Source: Portulaca oleracea
Taxonomy: Eukaryota; Streptophyta; Magnoliopsida; Caryophyllales; Portulacaceae
Direction: 5' to 3'
Length of the DNA: 64,000 nucleotides
Assembly (NCBI GenBank): GCA_029582165.1
Contig: CM055881.1
Coordinates: forward strand, 27,770,094 to 27,834,093
Part shown: in pieces, positions 1-10,702 of the stretch
Layout of the letters: each line of letters begins with the position of its first letter
How positions within the stretch are numbered: position 1 is the first letter of the stretch
The notes under the pieces: generated by a model
What the model was told of the DNA's origin: nothing
Seen by the model: only the letters and a program-made list of their open reading frames with translations
The model's database searches: none
Made by a program: the position numbers and the translations under genes

Positions 1-106
1 GTTAAGAAGGAGTAAAAGATCAAGGAAACCAAAAGACTTTGGTTCGGACTTCTATGTTTATTTAGTAGAAGGTTCAAGGGACTCAATTGAAAGTGAGACC
101 CTATGT

Positions 107-1695
107 ATGTACAACATAGATAAGGATCCTAAAACTTTTAAAGAAGCTATGCAATCTCATGATGCTTCTTTGTGGAAAGAAGCGGTACAAGATGAGATTG
201 ATTCAATAATGGAAAACAATGTTTGGATATTGGTTGACCTACCTCCGGGAAGTAAACCAATTACCTCTAAGTGGATCTTTAAAAGGAAAAGGAAAGTAGA
301 TGGTACCGTTGAGAGGTATAAAGCTCGTTTGGTTGTAAGGGGCTTTACTCAAAAGTATGGTATTGACTACTTTGATACATATGCACCGGTGGCTAGGATA
401 GCTTCAATACGTGTATTGTTAGCTTTAGCTACTATCCATAAGCTAGTTATCCATCAAATGGATGTCAAACGACATTCTTAAATGGAGAACTAGAAGAGGA
501 AGTGTATATGGAACAACCCGAAGGGTTTGTTGTTGAAGGTCAAGAAAAGAAAGTTTGTAAACTCATAAGGTCCTTATATGGACTTAAGCAAGCACCTAAG
601 CAATGGCATTAAAAATTTGATGAAGTAGTGCTTTCAAGTGGTTATAAGATCAATGAATCGGATAAGTGCATATACTCTAAGTTTGAGAATGGAAAAGGGG
701 TGATTATATGCCTATACGTTGATGACATGTTGATCTTTGGGACCGACATGGAACAAGTTAATAAGACCAAAGAATTTCTATCCTCGAAGTTCTCTATGAA
801 GGACATGGGTGAAGCGGATGTAATTCTTGGTATTAAGATCATTAGAAATAATGATAAGATAAGTTTATCTCAAGAGCACTACATTGAGAAAATATTGAAC
901 AAGTTTGGAGGTGATAAGGTATATTCGGCAATGACACCTTATGATCTAAGTAAGAAACTAGAGAAAAATTTGGGTTCTCCGGTTAATCAACTTGAGTATG
1001 CTAAGTTGATTGGAAGTCTCATGTATGCTATGACAAGTACAAGGCCAGATATTGCCTATGCAATTGGCATGTTAAGTAGGTTTACAAGTAATCCGAGTAA
1101 TACGCATTGGTTTGCAATTCGGAGAGTATTAAGATATTTAGCTGGTACTAAAAGTTACCAACTCACATATAAAGGAGATCCTTCGGTATTAGAAGGATAC
1201 TCGGACGCGAGTTGGATTAATAAAGGAGATTTCTCCTCTACCAGTGGATGGGTGTTCTTTTTAGGAGGTGGAGCAGTTTCTTGGGGATCTAAGAAACAAG
1301 CTAACATAGCGGACTCCACTATGTCTTCGAAATTAGTAGCTTTGTATGCTGCTTGTAAGGAAACGGAATGGTTAAGGAACTTATTGTTGGAAATACCAGT
1401 TTGGTATAAGCCAATGGCTCCAATCACAATCTATTGTGATAGTAAAACTACTCTTGATGTTGTATATAGTCATGTCTATAATAGCAAGTCAAGGCATATT
1501 GGTTTAAGACATGCTTACATACATCAACTTATAAGAGATGGAGTAGTGACTTCAAGATATATCAAGTCAAAGGAAAATTTAGCCGATCCTTTAACCAAAG
1601 GGTTGTCTAGAGATTTGATAAAAAATACTTCAAAGGGGATGGGTTTAAGTGTAGCTCAAATATCTACTAATCACAGCAAAGACTCAACTTTATGA
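107..1695 (+). pseudogene. Ty1/copia pol 3' half: reverse transcriptase and RNase H, broken
   Basis: This is the C-terminal part of a Ty1/copia polyprotein, which copies element RNA into DNA. The 107-481 segment has the RT start typical of the family (WKEAVQDEIDSIMENN, then SKWIFKRK and ARLVVRGFTQ). The 628-1695 segment has the RT active-site motif YVDDM near 711-725, the copia TSTRPDIAYAIG motif near 1035-1070, and an RNase H domain beginning YSDASW (about 1199) and ending with the ENLADPLTKGL tail. Two lesions are visible: a one-base deletion in an A run near 471 shifts the frame just after the IHQMDVK motif, and a TAA stop lies at 610-612 inside the otherwise conserved [13 protein letters not shown] region. 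The N-terminal part lies beyond the left edge of the window. The 3' noncoding region and LTR follow in the expected order. Assignment to copia is firm; the lineage is not resolved. Confidence 0.93.
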
Positions 1696-2269
1696 ATTGG
1701 AATACCACAAATTTCTAAAGTTCAAATGAGTACGGAGTTGTTTACGTTAGTAGGAAGCATCGTTTTTATCCCAAGGTCAAGAGATGCTTAGAAATCTGTA
1801 ATGATAAGAGGATGAGTATTAGTACTCTTAATAGACTTTGTGGAAAGCCTAATTACAGGGGTGGTATAGTTACAAAGTCTACCTATATAAGTGTAATGTG
1901 TGGCCGCATAAAGGAACTATGAGCTATAGTTCTGAAACACTTATGAAGGATAAGGACACAAGGCCGGATAATAGTGTCAAGGTATTTACATTTAAATTCA
2001 TTCAAGAATTTAAAATATATGTGTGTTATGAGTATAGTTGATCAATTTAAATCCAAAGTTCAAAGCTATGTCTACTTTGTGATTTGGATTCAATTTTGGC
2101 TCATATACACTAATTGAAAAGTTCAAAGAGTAATCTACTTTTCATTAGGCATATGTTTTGTGAGTTTCTCTAGTGATTACAAGTTAAGGTATATCTCAAA
2201 TAGCAGGGGAAAAGCTCCTTAGGTAAAGTTATTTCAAGGGTTTTACATACTCTTGAAATAGCGGGGGAT
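1696..2269 (+). other. copia 3' noncoding region ending in polypurine tract
   Basis: This stretch lies between the pol stop and the LTR. It has no coding potential. It ends in a purine-rich tract, ATAGCGGGGGA (about 2258-2268), immediately before the LTR, as expected for the plus-strand primer. A segment around 1795-1930 resembles 57060-57180, which ties this element to the copia-family element at 51206. Confidence 0.75.
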
Positions 2270-2390
2270 TGTTGGAAATATTTCAAGAGTATAAGACAAT
2301 TATATAGCCTAAAGAATAAAGTATATCAAGTATAAGGATCATATATAAGTGAAACAATAAGAATATGATCAACACGGGTGAAACAGGAAG

Positions 2391-2518
2391 CAACACGGGT
2401 CGTGTTGTCTTCCAGAGAGCAAGGAAAACTTTCCTGGGCTCAACACGGGTCGTGTTGGAACAACACGGGTCGTGTTGCACCCAACACGGACCGTGTTGAT
2501 CCAACACGGGTTGTGTTG
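2391..2518. repeat. phased palindrome array in LTR U3 (CAACACG-N3-CGTGTTG)
   Basis: There are five 17-bp palindromes, at 2391-2407, 2441-2457, 2461-2477, 2482-2498 and 2502-2518, mostly CAACACGGGTCGTGTTG; the fourth has GGACCG at its centre. Arms of 7 bp flank a 3-bp centre. The last four begin 20, 21 and 20 bp apart. A further half-site lies at 2370-2377. They may be binding sites for a dimeric factor in the LTR promoter; that role is inferred. Confidence 0.9.
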
Positions 2519-2718
2519 AAAGCCAGGATTGTTTTAAATGCTAACGGCTATATGATTTTGTGTAATTAGTATTTGATATTATAATTAAGCCCGATTATAA
2601 TGATATTCCAACAGCTATATGACTTGACTTGGTCAAGGTCATATTAAGATTGTGATCCTCCATTAAAGTCTCTTGATTGTCCTTTGACTAGGGCATCCTA
2701 AGTGGGTTGGTATTCTCC

Positions 2719-2726
2719 TATAAATA
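2719..2726 (+). promoter_or_regulatory. LTR TATA box
   Basis: TATAAATA lies within the LTR, 201 bp downstream of the last palindrome. The same octamer occurs at the same distance in the related LTR at 51206. Confidence 0.7.
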
Positions 2727-2982
2727 GGAGACATCCTAGGCTATTTGATACACACCATTCTAAGCAATCACATCTTCACTCTTGTCTAGACTGCAGCTAT
2801 ACTTGAGTGATTCAAGAGAGAAACTATTATTCTTGAGTGTTACAAGTGCTAAGTTTTATCCCTTTGAACATTTACGATATCGTAAATAGTTCTTAAGGAA
2901 AGTGAGTTTTAAGCCACAACTCTTAGCGTTATCCAAGCGAGTATCCATTGTTTTATATACCGTTACTCCCTTTCCTCCAACA

Positions 2983-5276
2983 AAATGAGATTGAAAAAAT
3001 AAAGCACGACTAACTTCCAAGAGATGTTTGTGTTTTCGTTCAACCACTCCATTTTGTTGGGGTGTATAAGCACGAGTAGTCTAATGAATAATGCCAAGAT
3101 CAGTGAAGAAAACAACAACAACCTTATTAAGACCTAGTTCAAGGGCATTATTTGTTCTAACGATTTTAACAGTCTTATTATATTGAGTTTTGGCCATGTT
3201 GACAAAAGATTTAATCAAAGATAGAGCATCATCTTTGGTGACTAACAAGTGAACCCAGGTGGTTCTAGTAAAGTCATCAACTATGGTAAAAGAATAACTA
3301 TGGCCAGAATGAGTCTTGGCAGAGTAGCGGCCCCAAGTATCGACATGAATGAGTTCAAAAGGAGAACTTGTAGAAATAGAACTATGAGGAAAAGCAAGTC
3401 TATATTGTTTTGCTTTAGGACAAACATCACATGGCAAAGAAATTTTGTTACATTCATGCTTACAATGAGCCAAAGAAGGCAAGTATTTTAGAGAAGAGAA
3501 ATATATGTGACATATTCTTTTATGCCACATGTTACAGGTATTACAATCTTGTGCTGAGACTAAAGAAAAACCATCTTTGCAGTTGTAAAATCCTTTGTCA
3601 AAATCAGAAATAGGTTGTTTTATACTATTCTTAGATTCAATGAGTTGTCGATTACCAACATCTGCAATCTTAGAATCATCCAGTGTATATAAGCCATGTT
3701 TTTGGTTACCAAGAACCAGTGGCCTCTTCATAGTAGAAGGGCCCTGCAATAAGCAATGATTAGGCGTAAATACAACCCAACATTGAAGTTGTTTGCATAA
3801 TTTTCTGACTGACAAAAGATTGAAGGTGAAATGAGGCACAAAAAGAACATCATGTAAAAGCAAAGAATTCTCAATTTTTAAGTTTCCATGGTAATTAATC
3901 GTTAGCTTGCCTCCGTTAACAAGAGTAACAATAACAGGTTTCTTTAAGGGCTTAATGTTGTCAAGTAATTGAGCATTAGAAGCCATGTAATCACTAGCCC
4001 CTCAGTCAATCATCCATAAATTTGAATCAAGCTTGGACACACAACATATTGAGTTTGCAGATAGGATGTGTTGGTTCTGTTGGGAATACGCAGAAAAATT
4101 AGCTTGAAGGTGGCTCAAGAAATTAAGCATTTGTTGTGATTGATCACGATTCAGACCTGGTAACAACATTGGTGTGGACTGATCTTCATGTGTAGGTGTG
4201 TCTTCAGTCGGTGGTTGTTCAGATGCATCAGAAGAATTCCAAGCTTGATTAGCATATCCAGTAGGCTTATTTTTGTTCATGTCCCATTGAGGATTCTTGT
4301 TTGGAAAACCATGAATCTTGTAGCATTTATCAATGGTATAGCTTGGCCTCCTGGAAAAATCACAGAATGGTCTGTCTTTTTTCATATCTTGAGATGTATT
4401 TCTTGAGGAGTTGTACCTTTGAACAACAGTTCAGAAAGAAGCGCTCTAAGCAAGAAAATGTGAATTTTTCTTGTTTTGCCTTTGTCTCTCTTCTTGTATG
4501 AGAAGAGAGTAAACTTGACTCAAAGTTGGGAGAGGAACCATTAGTAGAATATTGCCACGAATTGCAGTGTAACTTTCATCAAGGCCCATGAGTAATTGAA
4601 TAACCTTTTGTTCTTTAATTAGCATACTTGTGTAAATCAACATTAATAGGAGTTTCACATGTACACTTCCCGCAAGTACATTGAGGAAGAGCAGCAACAA
4701 CAAAAAATTCATCCCACACCTTTTTTGCTTTATTGAAATATGATGCAATGTCTAAGCTTCCTTGAGATAAAATTGAAACTGACTGTTGAACCTGAAATAA
4801 TCTCACTTTATTGGATTGACCAAACCTTTCAAGAAGCTCTTTCCACGTAAGAGAAGCTGTTTGACAGTAAAGAAAGCTATCACGAATGTCTTTGTGTAGT
4901 GAATTCAACAACCATGACAAGACCAAATCGTTTTTGCCAAAGACAAGCTAATTGAGAAGTTGAATCTGGATTGACAAACGATCCATCAAGAAAACAATCT
5001 TTATTTTTGGCAGAAAGAGCAAGTAACACAACCCTTTTCCTCTTCTCTAGCAAAAACGTCCCTAGTTAGGGATTGACCCGGATGATCCGAAGAATGGATA
5101 AGCAATGGGTCAGAAGGATCAATTACAACTGTATTTGTTTCAGCCACGAAGAACAATTTCAGATCAAGATAAAAAAAAAAATAGGGAAACGACTTCAGAT
5201 TTGAAGAGAAGATTGTAGATATTGAAGAGAAGATAGAGATGAGAAAGAAAGACATATCAAGAATGCTCTGATACCA
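2983..5276 (-). pseudogene. Ty1/copia gag-protease-integrase, truncated and broken
   Basis: Reading from high to low coordinates: gag (about 5130-4390, with WLLNSLHKDIRDSFLYC and a WDEF segment), a zinc-knuckle region ending KCYKIHGFP (about 4330), the protease site (about 4010), the pre-integrase domain (WHKRICHIYFSSLKYL, about 3520), and integrase to 2983 ([13 protein letters not shown] near 3030-3065). Damage is plain. In the protease the expected Asp-Ser-Gly-Ala reads Asp-stop-Gly-Ala (TGA, about 4000). The integrase motif expected as TDNG reads TNNA, so the second catalytic Asp is lost. A TAG follows GIIH at about 3080, and gag is split into several frames. The element is cut at 2983 by the inserted (+) copia LTR, and its RT-RNase H and 3' LTR should lie left of the window. 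Confidence 0.92.
5265..5276 (-). other. primer-binding site (initiator tRNA-Met type)
   Basis: On the minus strand the sequence TGGTATCAGAGC abuts the LTR end directly. This is the standard Ty1/copia primer site complementary to the 3' end of initiator tRNA-Met. Confidence 0.9.
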
Positions 5277-5475
5277 TGATTACATTCAGATGAAAAGAAA
5301 GAATGGAGAGATTGTCTCATTGAATGAAAGAGCAATTGAATTGACAAAAGACTGAAATTATGTACACAAGCATAGCCTTTACAAAGGCAAACAGAAGACA
5401 GAGAGGAAGAAATAGAATAAAAAATAATGAAAGGACAAAACTACCCCTATAACAATTTATGTATTATTCCTAACA
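5277..5475 (-). mobile_element. 5' LTR of the (-) copia element
   Basis: This is a short 199-bp LTR. On the minus strand it starts TGTTAGGAATA at 5475 and ends TGTAATCA at 5277, next to the primer-binding site. TG...CA ends are present. Confidence 0.85.
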
Positions 5476-5805
5476 GTTCTTCATTGTATGATTTAGCAGT
5501 TGTGATTTATGTCTTGTTGTATTCTTTTGACATTTTACTGTTTTGCGTATCTTTATAACATTTTTGATATGAATTTTACCCTTAATGACTTTCAATATTA
5601 AAGAAAAATTATACTGTACTAATGTTTTTTATCTTTATTGCCGCTAGTATATGTACTTTTCACTAAAAAACCATAATATAAAAATAAATACATTAAGCTT
5701 TTAAAACAATGGCAATCTGCCTCTGACTTATTGAAGTCAAATCCTTTGGTGAGACGGCAGGAGAATCAAACAACGCCAAAGTCAAAAGGTCAAAAAGGTA
5801 AATTA
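5476..5805. other. AT-rich intergenic stretch
   Basis: No gene, RNA or repeat structure was recognised between the copia LTR and the miniature element that starts near 5806. Confidence 0.5.
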
Positions 5806-6038
5806 CCCTATCAAATTCATGGGTAAGTCCAACTTACCCAAATTTACCAGTTTTTATCAAAACTTACAAAAATTTACCAAAAATTACCAAATTAGAAAAA
5901 CAAAAAAAAATTAATTTTGATATATTGGCATCAGTTTACCAAAAGTTACCAGAATTTACAAAAAGTTACCAAAAATTACCGAAAGTTACCAAAATTTAAC
6001 TTTTACCTAACTGTTTTTTACCTATGAATTTGATAGGA
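5806..6038. mobile_element. miniature element built of TTACC motifs, inverted ends
   Basis: The ends are inverted copies: CCTATCAAATTCATGGGTAA on the left against CCTATCAAATTCATAGGTAA (reverse complement) on the right. Between them are about ten degenerate copies of (A)AAATTACCAAAA. No coding potential. Related TTACC-rich elements occur at 9977, 10318 and about 28436. The superfamily was not determined. Confidence 0.65.
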
Positions 6039-6124
6039 CAAGGAAAATGGGACACATTTTTGATAAGACAAAGCTTTTCATCACAGATGGGACGTGAGAT
6101 AGGTCCTTAAGAAGCCAGTGCAAC

Positions 6125-6328
6125 TTGGGTCATAGTCACAATGGCAGAATAATTGAGGAACAATCGCAGGGTATGTGGGTTGAATCTGCATTTCAGGTAG
6201 AAACTACAACTGTTGAAATGGTGCTACAATATGCTATCAGTAGGGGATGGAAAAATGTTGTGATTGAAATAGACTCTTCACGCGTTATTCGAACTTTCCT
6301 AAGAACAAAATATTTAGATTTGAATTGA
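6125..6328 (+). pseudogene. fragment of plant LINE-type RNase H domain
   Basis: The translation contains AISRGWKNVVIEIDSSRVI, which matches the helix-strand segment of the RNase H-like domain found at the end of many plant LINE proteins (pattern A-x2-G-x3-VxxExDS). It is only about 65 codons long, the upstream catalytic part is missing, and no in-frame ATG explains the reading frame, so it is read as a remnant. Recognition rests on one short motif. Confidence 0.55.
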
Positions 6329-6497
6329 AGAATCAGGTAGATTTTTATCGTACTTTATTTCTATTTTTAAATTTTATCAATATTAAAAAAGTTAACAAAA
6401 ACAAAATAACTCTTACACATAAACTAGCGATATGTGCTTGGAAAAATTTTAGTATTGCTGTGATATGTGCTACTCGTTTGGGCAAACCAGTTGGGCC

Positions 6498-7362
6498 CAA
6501 GGACGGAGCTACATTGGGGCAAAAGGGGGCAATTGCCCCCATGCCTTCACTGGATTAATATAGATTCTGCAGTATTTGGTTGTATAATATGGTTCTAGAG
6601 CAATTGGTATAAGTCCTAACAGTCAAGGGGTAGGTCTTAGGTTTGATACTCATGAGTGTTATTTCACTTTGCTTTTTCTTCTTCTTCCTCCTTTTCACAT
6701 TCTTTGAGGAATACATGTAGCAAATAATTAAAATAATTAAAAATATAAAGAATAGACTAATAAATTTTATTGTTGAACCTATAATATTATTAATTTAAGT
6801 GTATTCAGTAAGTAATTTGAAATTTGTTTATTTTATTAAAGTGAAGGAAATGAAATAAAAATTATTTATTTATTATGTGGAATGTTTAAATAGTTATGGT
6901 AGTACATTAAAAAAAATATATTTATCGGTAAATAAATTACATTATTTACAATTTATTAAATGTATTATTTTTCTCTTTTCCTGTAGTATAAATATATTTT
7001 ATAATTTCTTTGACATAATTGAAAACCAGAGCCAAAACTAATACTCCGAAGTCTCGCTTAGGTGGGATATAGAGGGATCAGATGTAACAATGTCATCCCT
7101 AAATTTTACAATTTAGAGAAACTAATTTCAATTGATCCAAGATTTGAAAATCATTCCTCACCTAATATTCTATAAAAGAGAAGCAGATGAGATTTAATGA
7201 GACATTTTATAACTTTAATCAATTACAATCTAAATTGAAAATTTAATTCAATAAAAAAAGAAAATTTAATATTTTTCAGCCATCCAGAGTATGGACATTT
7301 TGACATAATAGAAGTATTATAATTATTGCCCCCCTCAACATATTGGTCTGGCTTCGTCCCTT
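6498..7362. mobile_element. hAT-like non-autonomous DNA transposon, 8-bp TSD
   Basis: The 865-bp element is flanked by perfect 8-bp direct repeats GTTGGGCC (6490-6497 and 7363-7370). Its ends are imperfect inverted repeats: CAAGGACGGAGCTA on the left and AAGGGACGAAGCCA (reverse complement) on the right, each followed by a G/C-run segment near the end. An 8-bp duplication and GACGGAGCCA-type ends fit the hAT superfamily. The interior is AT-rich and non-coding. Confidence 0.85.
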
Positions 7363-7370
7363 GTTGGGCC

Positions 7371-8105
7371 TTATATTTGTTTACTATTTTAATTGCTTTT
7401 GTTTTCTAATTTTGATTTTACTTGAATTAATGAATGTTTAGTAAATTCAAGTTGAGTTTATTGGGAATATTTACCTTTTAGTTTGATCAAAAAAATTACA
7501 TTCAATATTAGTTGATTTTACTTGTAGTATTTGTTAATAAATAAATAAATAAACTAAAATGAAAACATACACCAAACATTTAAGTTAATACAACAAATCC
7601 GTAAATACTCTTAAAATCACTGAAAAATAACCCAAAAAACATGTGTGGGTTCAACTCTCTCTAAAAGTTAATAATTTGCCTTACTAAATTTTATCTTGAT
7701 TGTTGGTGATATTGGAATGCCACCTCCACCTAATATCTATCGTGTTGTACGATAATGGTTTTATAATGACTTTTCACATATCAATGGTAATTAATAAATT
7801 ATTTAGGATAACTCTTTCTAATTTTATGAATAAGTATTAGCCATTTCTAATTCAAAAGTCAATCTTACATTTTATTAGCCATATCAAAATGTTAAAAAAA
7901 TATCCATTAAGAAATTTATCTTATCGTCAGAATGTTTAGAAGAGATATAGTCTTGTTCAAAAAATTGTATCTGCTTGGATTCCCCGATATGTTAGCTACA
8001 CAATAGCAATAACCATAATAATAATGCATCATAATGTTTTTAGAAATATATAAAAGGAAAAATGATGGTTTGACATGTAAAAAGTTAGTTAAGAGTGGAA
8101 AAGCA

Positions 8106-8107
<2 letters not shown>
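7371..8107. other. AT-rich intergenic stretch
   Basis: No gene or clear repeat is seen here. Confidence 0.5.

Positions 8108-8191
<84 letters not shown>
8108..8191. repeat. (TA)n microsatellite
   Basis: Uninterrupted AT dinucleotides over about 84 bp. Confidence 0.97.
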
Positions 8192-8194
<3 letters not shown>

Positions 8195-8886
8195 TATGAG
8201 TGTGCATGGAGCATGAGTAGGGTTGGGGTGCAAGGCCCTACCACTTGTTATTGTTTTGATAGTAGTAGGTTTAAAGTTTAATGGCTACGATTGAGCTGTT
8301 TTGCCTAACCAAATGCATCATCATTCTTTTTGTTTATCCCTTCACAATATATTCTGTACGTACTAATTTACAATGACATTGCACCAAACTTCATCTTCAA
8401 ACTTTCTACAGTAACTTGTATAAAATTTACTATTATTACTATATTATGTTGTTTTTCCTTTTCATTTTCTTCGTTTACAAGGATAATATAATGCTAATGT
8501 TGAACAAAATGGTCAAATTTTGTTTATTTTGGCTTTTGATTCTTTATTTCGATCATACGGATTGATTTTAACTTTTTTTTTGTTTACAAAGGTAAGTTCG
8601 ATTCATTTAAATTGGGCCCTTATCTCAAAAGTATATCAATTGAACTTAATGACTCAGGGGTAAGAGGAACTCAAGCCCAAACCTCGTTTCATGACCGTGC
8701 TTATCTCTATACAAGGAGACTTACAAGTCATGAAAATCAATCCAATGACCTCCAAGATAGAAGGTCACAATGATATTAAGTGAGCTACTAGCTAATTGAC
8801 ATATTAGTTTCAACATATTTTTTGTACAGTTAAGCACAATCAACATAATTTAACAAACCTCTACATAATTGAGAACATTTTGCCTC
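8192..8886. other. intergenic stretch without recognised features
   Basis: Mixed AT-rich sequence; nothing was recognised. Confidence 0.5.
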
Positions 8887-9140
8887 TAAGTTCTTTTCTG
8901 CGGTTGGAAAACTGCGGTGCCACAGCCTACCGCAGTTTGCCACAACCCACCACAAAATACCATTTTACCACAATTCACCACAATCCACTACAAATTACTT
9001 TTTCACAATTACCAATACAATATTTATATATATATATACAAAAAACCCACTATAACATACCAATAACCCGCCACAATTACACCACAACCCGCCACAATTT
9101 CACCACACTATACCGCGCCATACCGCAGAAAAGAATAGGG
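8887..9140. mobile_element. miniature element with CCACAA repeats
   Basis: A perfect 14-bp inverted pair, TTCTTTTCTGCGGT (8891-8904) and its complement (9122-9135), bounds about 230 bp of short degenerate repeats of the type CCACAAYCCACCACAA. Outer limits and target duplication are not certain. Confidence 0.6.
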
Positions 9141-9170
9141 CCTAAATCAATTAACTAAGGGTACATAAAG

Positions 9171-9204
9171 GCGCGCGCGCACACACACATCCCCACACAC
9201 ACAC

Positions 9205-9255
<51 letters not shown>
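9171..9255. repeat. compound (GC)n(CA)n(TA)n microsatellite
   Basis: GCGCGCGCGC runs into CA repeats, an interruption, more CA repeats, then a long TA run. Confidence 0.95.
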
Positions 9256-9258
<3 letters not shown>

Positions 9259-9338
9259 AAAAAACAATTTATTACCAGAAAGGAAAACTCCTACGATAGG
9301 AGACCCAAAAATACAACCCCAAACGCCACCTCTTAACC

Positions 9339-9747
9339 TATGTTGTAAAAGTCAGACTGGACCGGCCGGTCTGACCGGTTCAACCGTAAATGATAAGTTG
9401 ATCGATCCGGTTCTAGGTTTAGCTCGAATGACTGGTTCAACCGGGGAAAAACGCCAAAATTGGTTGAACCGAGTAGTTCACGGTCATATACCGGGATTTC
9501 GGTAATTTAATTTTAAAAAAATTTCAATTTTTGACCGGTTCAATCCAATTTTGATTGGTTCATGCCGGTTTTATTTTTTGGTAGCTTAATTATTCTTGAA
9601 GTATATGAAAATTTTTTAATTAGTGACCGATTCATGTTTTGACCGGTTCAACCGTCACCCGGGTCGACCGTTCTAATCCGGCCAAACCGGTCTGACCAGG
9701 TGAACCATTGACCCACTGAGTCAATCAGTCCGGTGCTGATAACATAG
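9339..9747. mobile_element. Mutator-like miniature element rich in CCGGTTCAACCG motifs, 9-bp TSD
   Basis: The 409-bp element is flanked by 9-bp direct repeats CTCTTAACC (9330-9338 and 9748-9756). The ends are short inverted repeats: TATGTTGTAA on the left, and CTATGTTATCAG on the right as reverse complement. The interior contains repeated GACCGGTTCAACCG-type words in both orientations. A 9-bp duplication suggests a Mutator-like origin. No coding potential. Confidence 0.75.
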
Positions 9748-9976
9748 CTCTTAACCAGTGAGGGTAAGGAAAAAAACTAAGAAAGTATGATTTCTATACA
9801 CTCATCATATATATCATATTTATGTGAAGATTTTGCAAGAAATAAAATTCTCGGTATAATGATGAATGTGATCCTCTTCATAGCATCCGTGATAGTAATA
9901 TTACTTTCCTTGACCTCCTTCCTATTTCAAGCTTCCTAAATCAACTCAATGATAGCCACCACACCATCCTGTGAAA

Positions 9977-10192
9977 TTGCTGGGTAAAATGGGCCGGGTA
10001 TTTTTTTTCATCAAAATCTACCAAATATTACCGAAATTTATCAAAATTACCAAAACTTGTCAAAACTTGCCAAAACTAATAAAAACTACATTTAAATTTT
10101 GTATATTAGGGTAAATTTCAATACTTTTGTCCCAGACCTTACCCAAACTTACCAAAATTTATAAGTTCTACTCAACTACCAACTACCCAGCA
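9977..10192. mobile_element. TTACC-rich miniature element, copy 1
   Basis: Inverted ends TGCTGGGTA (left) and TACCCAGCA (right) flank degenerate TACCAAAA units. It is one half of a local direct duplication with the copy at 10318. Confidence 0.6.
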
Positions 10193-10221
10193 CTTGGACA
10201 GTGTTTCTCGGCCAAAGATCG

Positions 10222-10656
10222 TCTTAATGTGCCCCTATTTTTTGTTATCAGAAAGTTTTTTGCTCAGCTCTTGAATACACGACATGCGTATGGCTCTGTG
10301 GACGAATGGTGGTCGAATTACTGGGTAAAATGGGCCAGGTAAATTCTTTTTATCAAAATCTACCAAAATTTACCGAAATTAGCAAAACTTGCCAAAACTA
10401 ATAAACTCAAAACATTTAAATTTTGTATATTAGGGTAAATTTCAACACTTTTGCCCCAAAAATTACCCCAACTTACCAAAATTTATAAGTTCTACTCAAC
10501 TACCAACTACCCAGCACTTAGACAGTGTTTCTCGGCCAAAGATCGTCTTAGGTTTCTCCAATTCGACCACCATTCGTCCAAAGAGCCATACGCATGTCGT
10601 GTGTTCAAGAGCTGAGCAAAAAACATTCTGATTACAAAAATATAGGGCCACATTAA
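10222..10656. repeat. inverted repeat flanking the second TTACC element
   Basis: The segment at about 10222-10322 (containing CGACATGCGTATGGCTCT) is repeated in reverse at about 10553-10656 with few mismatches. The loop between holds the second TTACC element. Together with copy 1 the order is A-B-A-B(inverted). Confidence 0.75.
10318..10517. mobile_element. TTACC-rich miniature element, copy 2
   Basis: Nearly identical to the copy at 9977, including the flank CAGTGTTTCTCGGCCAAAGA that follows both copies. The left end is ACTGGGTA instead of GCTGGGTA. Confidence 0.6.
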
Positions 10657-10702
10657 GAAATAAATGCTCAGTGGACTCCACGCCCGCTTCATAAAGAGTA
10701 CT

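Larger units (their letters stand above)
2270..2982 (+). mobile_element. 3' LTR of the (+) copia element
   Basis: The LTR is 713 bp, starts TGTTGGAAAT and ends CCTCCAACA, so the ends form the expected TG...CA inverted pair. It follows a polypurine tract. It carries the palindrome array at 2391-2518 and a TATA box at 2719-2726. The right boundary is set by the resumption, at 2983, of integrase coding sequence of a minus-strand copia element. The LTR therefore sits inside that older element. AAATG at 2983-2987 should be one copy of the 5-bp target duplication; the other copy is outside the window. Confidence 0.85.

Noticed and set aside
6590..6660. tRNA gene
   Set aside because: Only loose A-box and B-box resemblance; no cloverleaf stems could be formed by eye, and it lies inside an hAT-like element.
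8034..8216. Open frame over the TA microsatellite
   Set aside because: It encodes only Tyr-Ile repeats from (TA)n.
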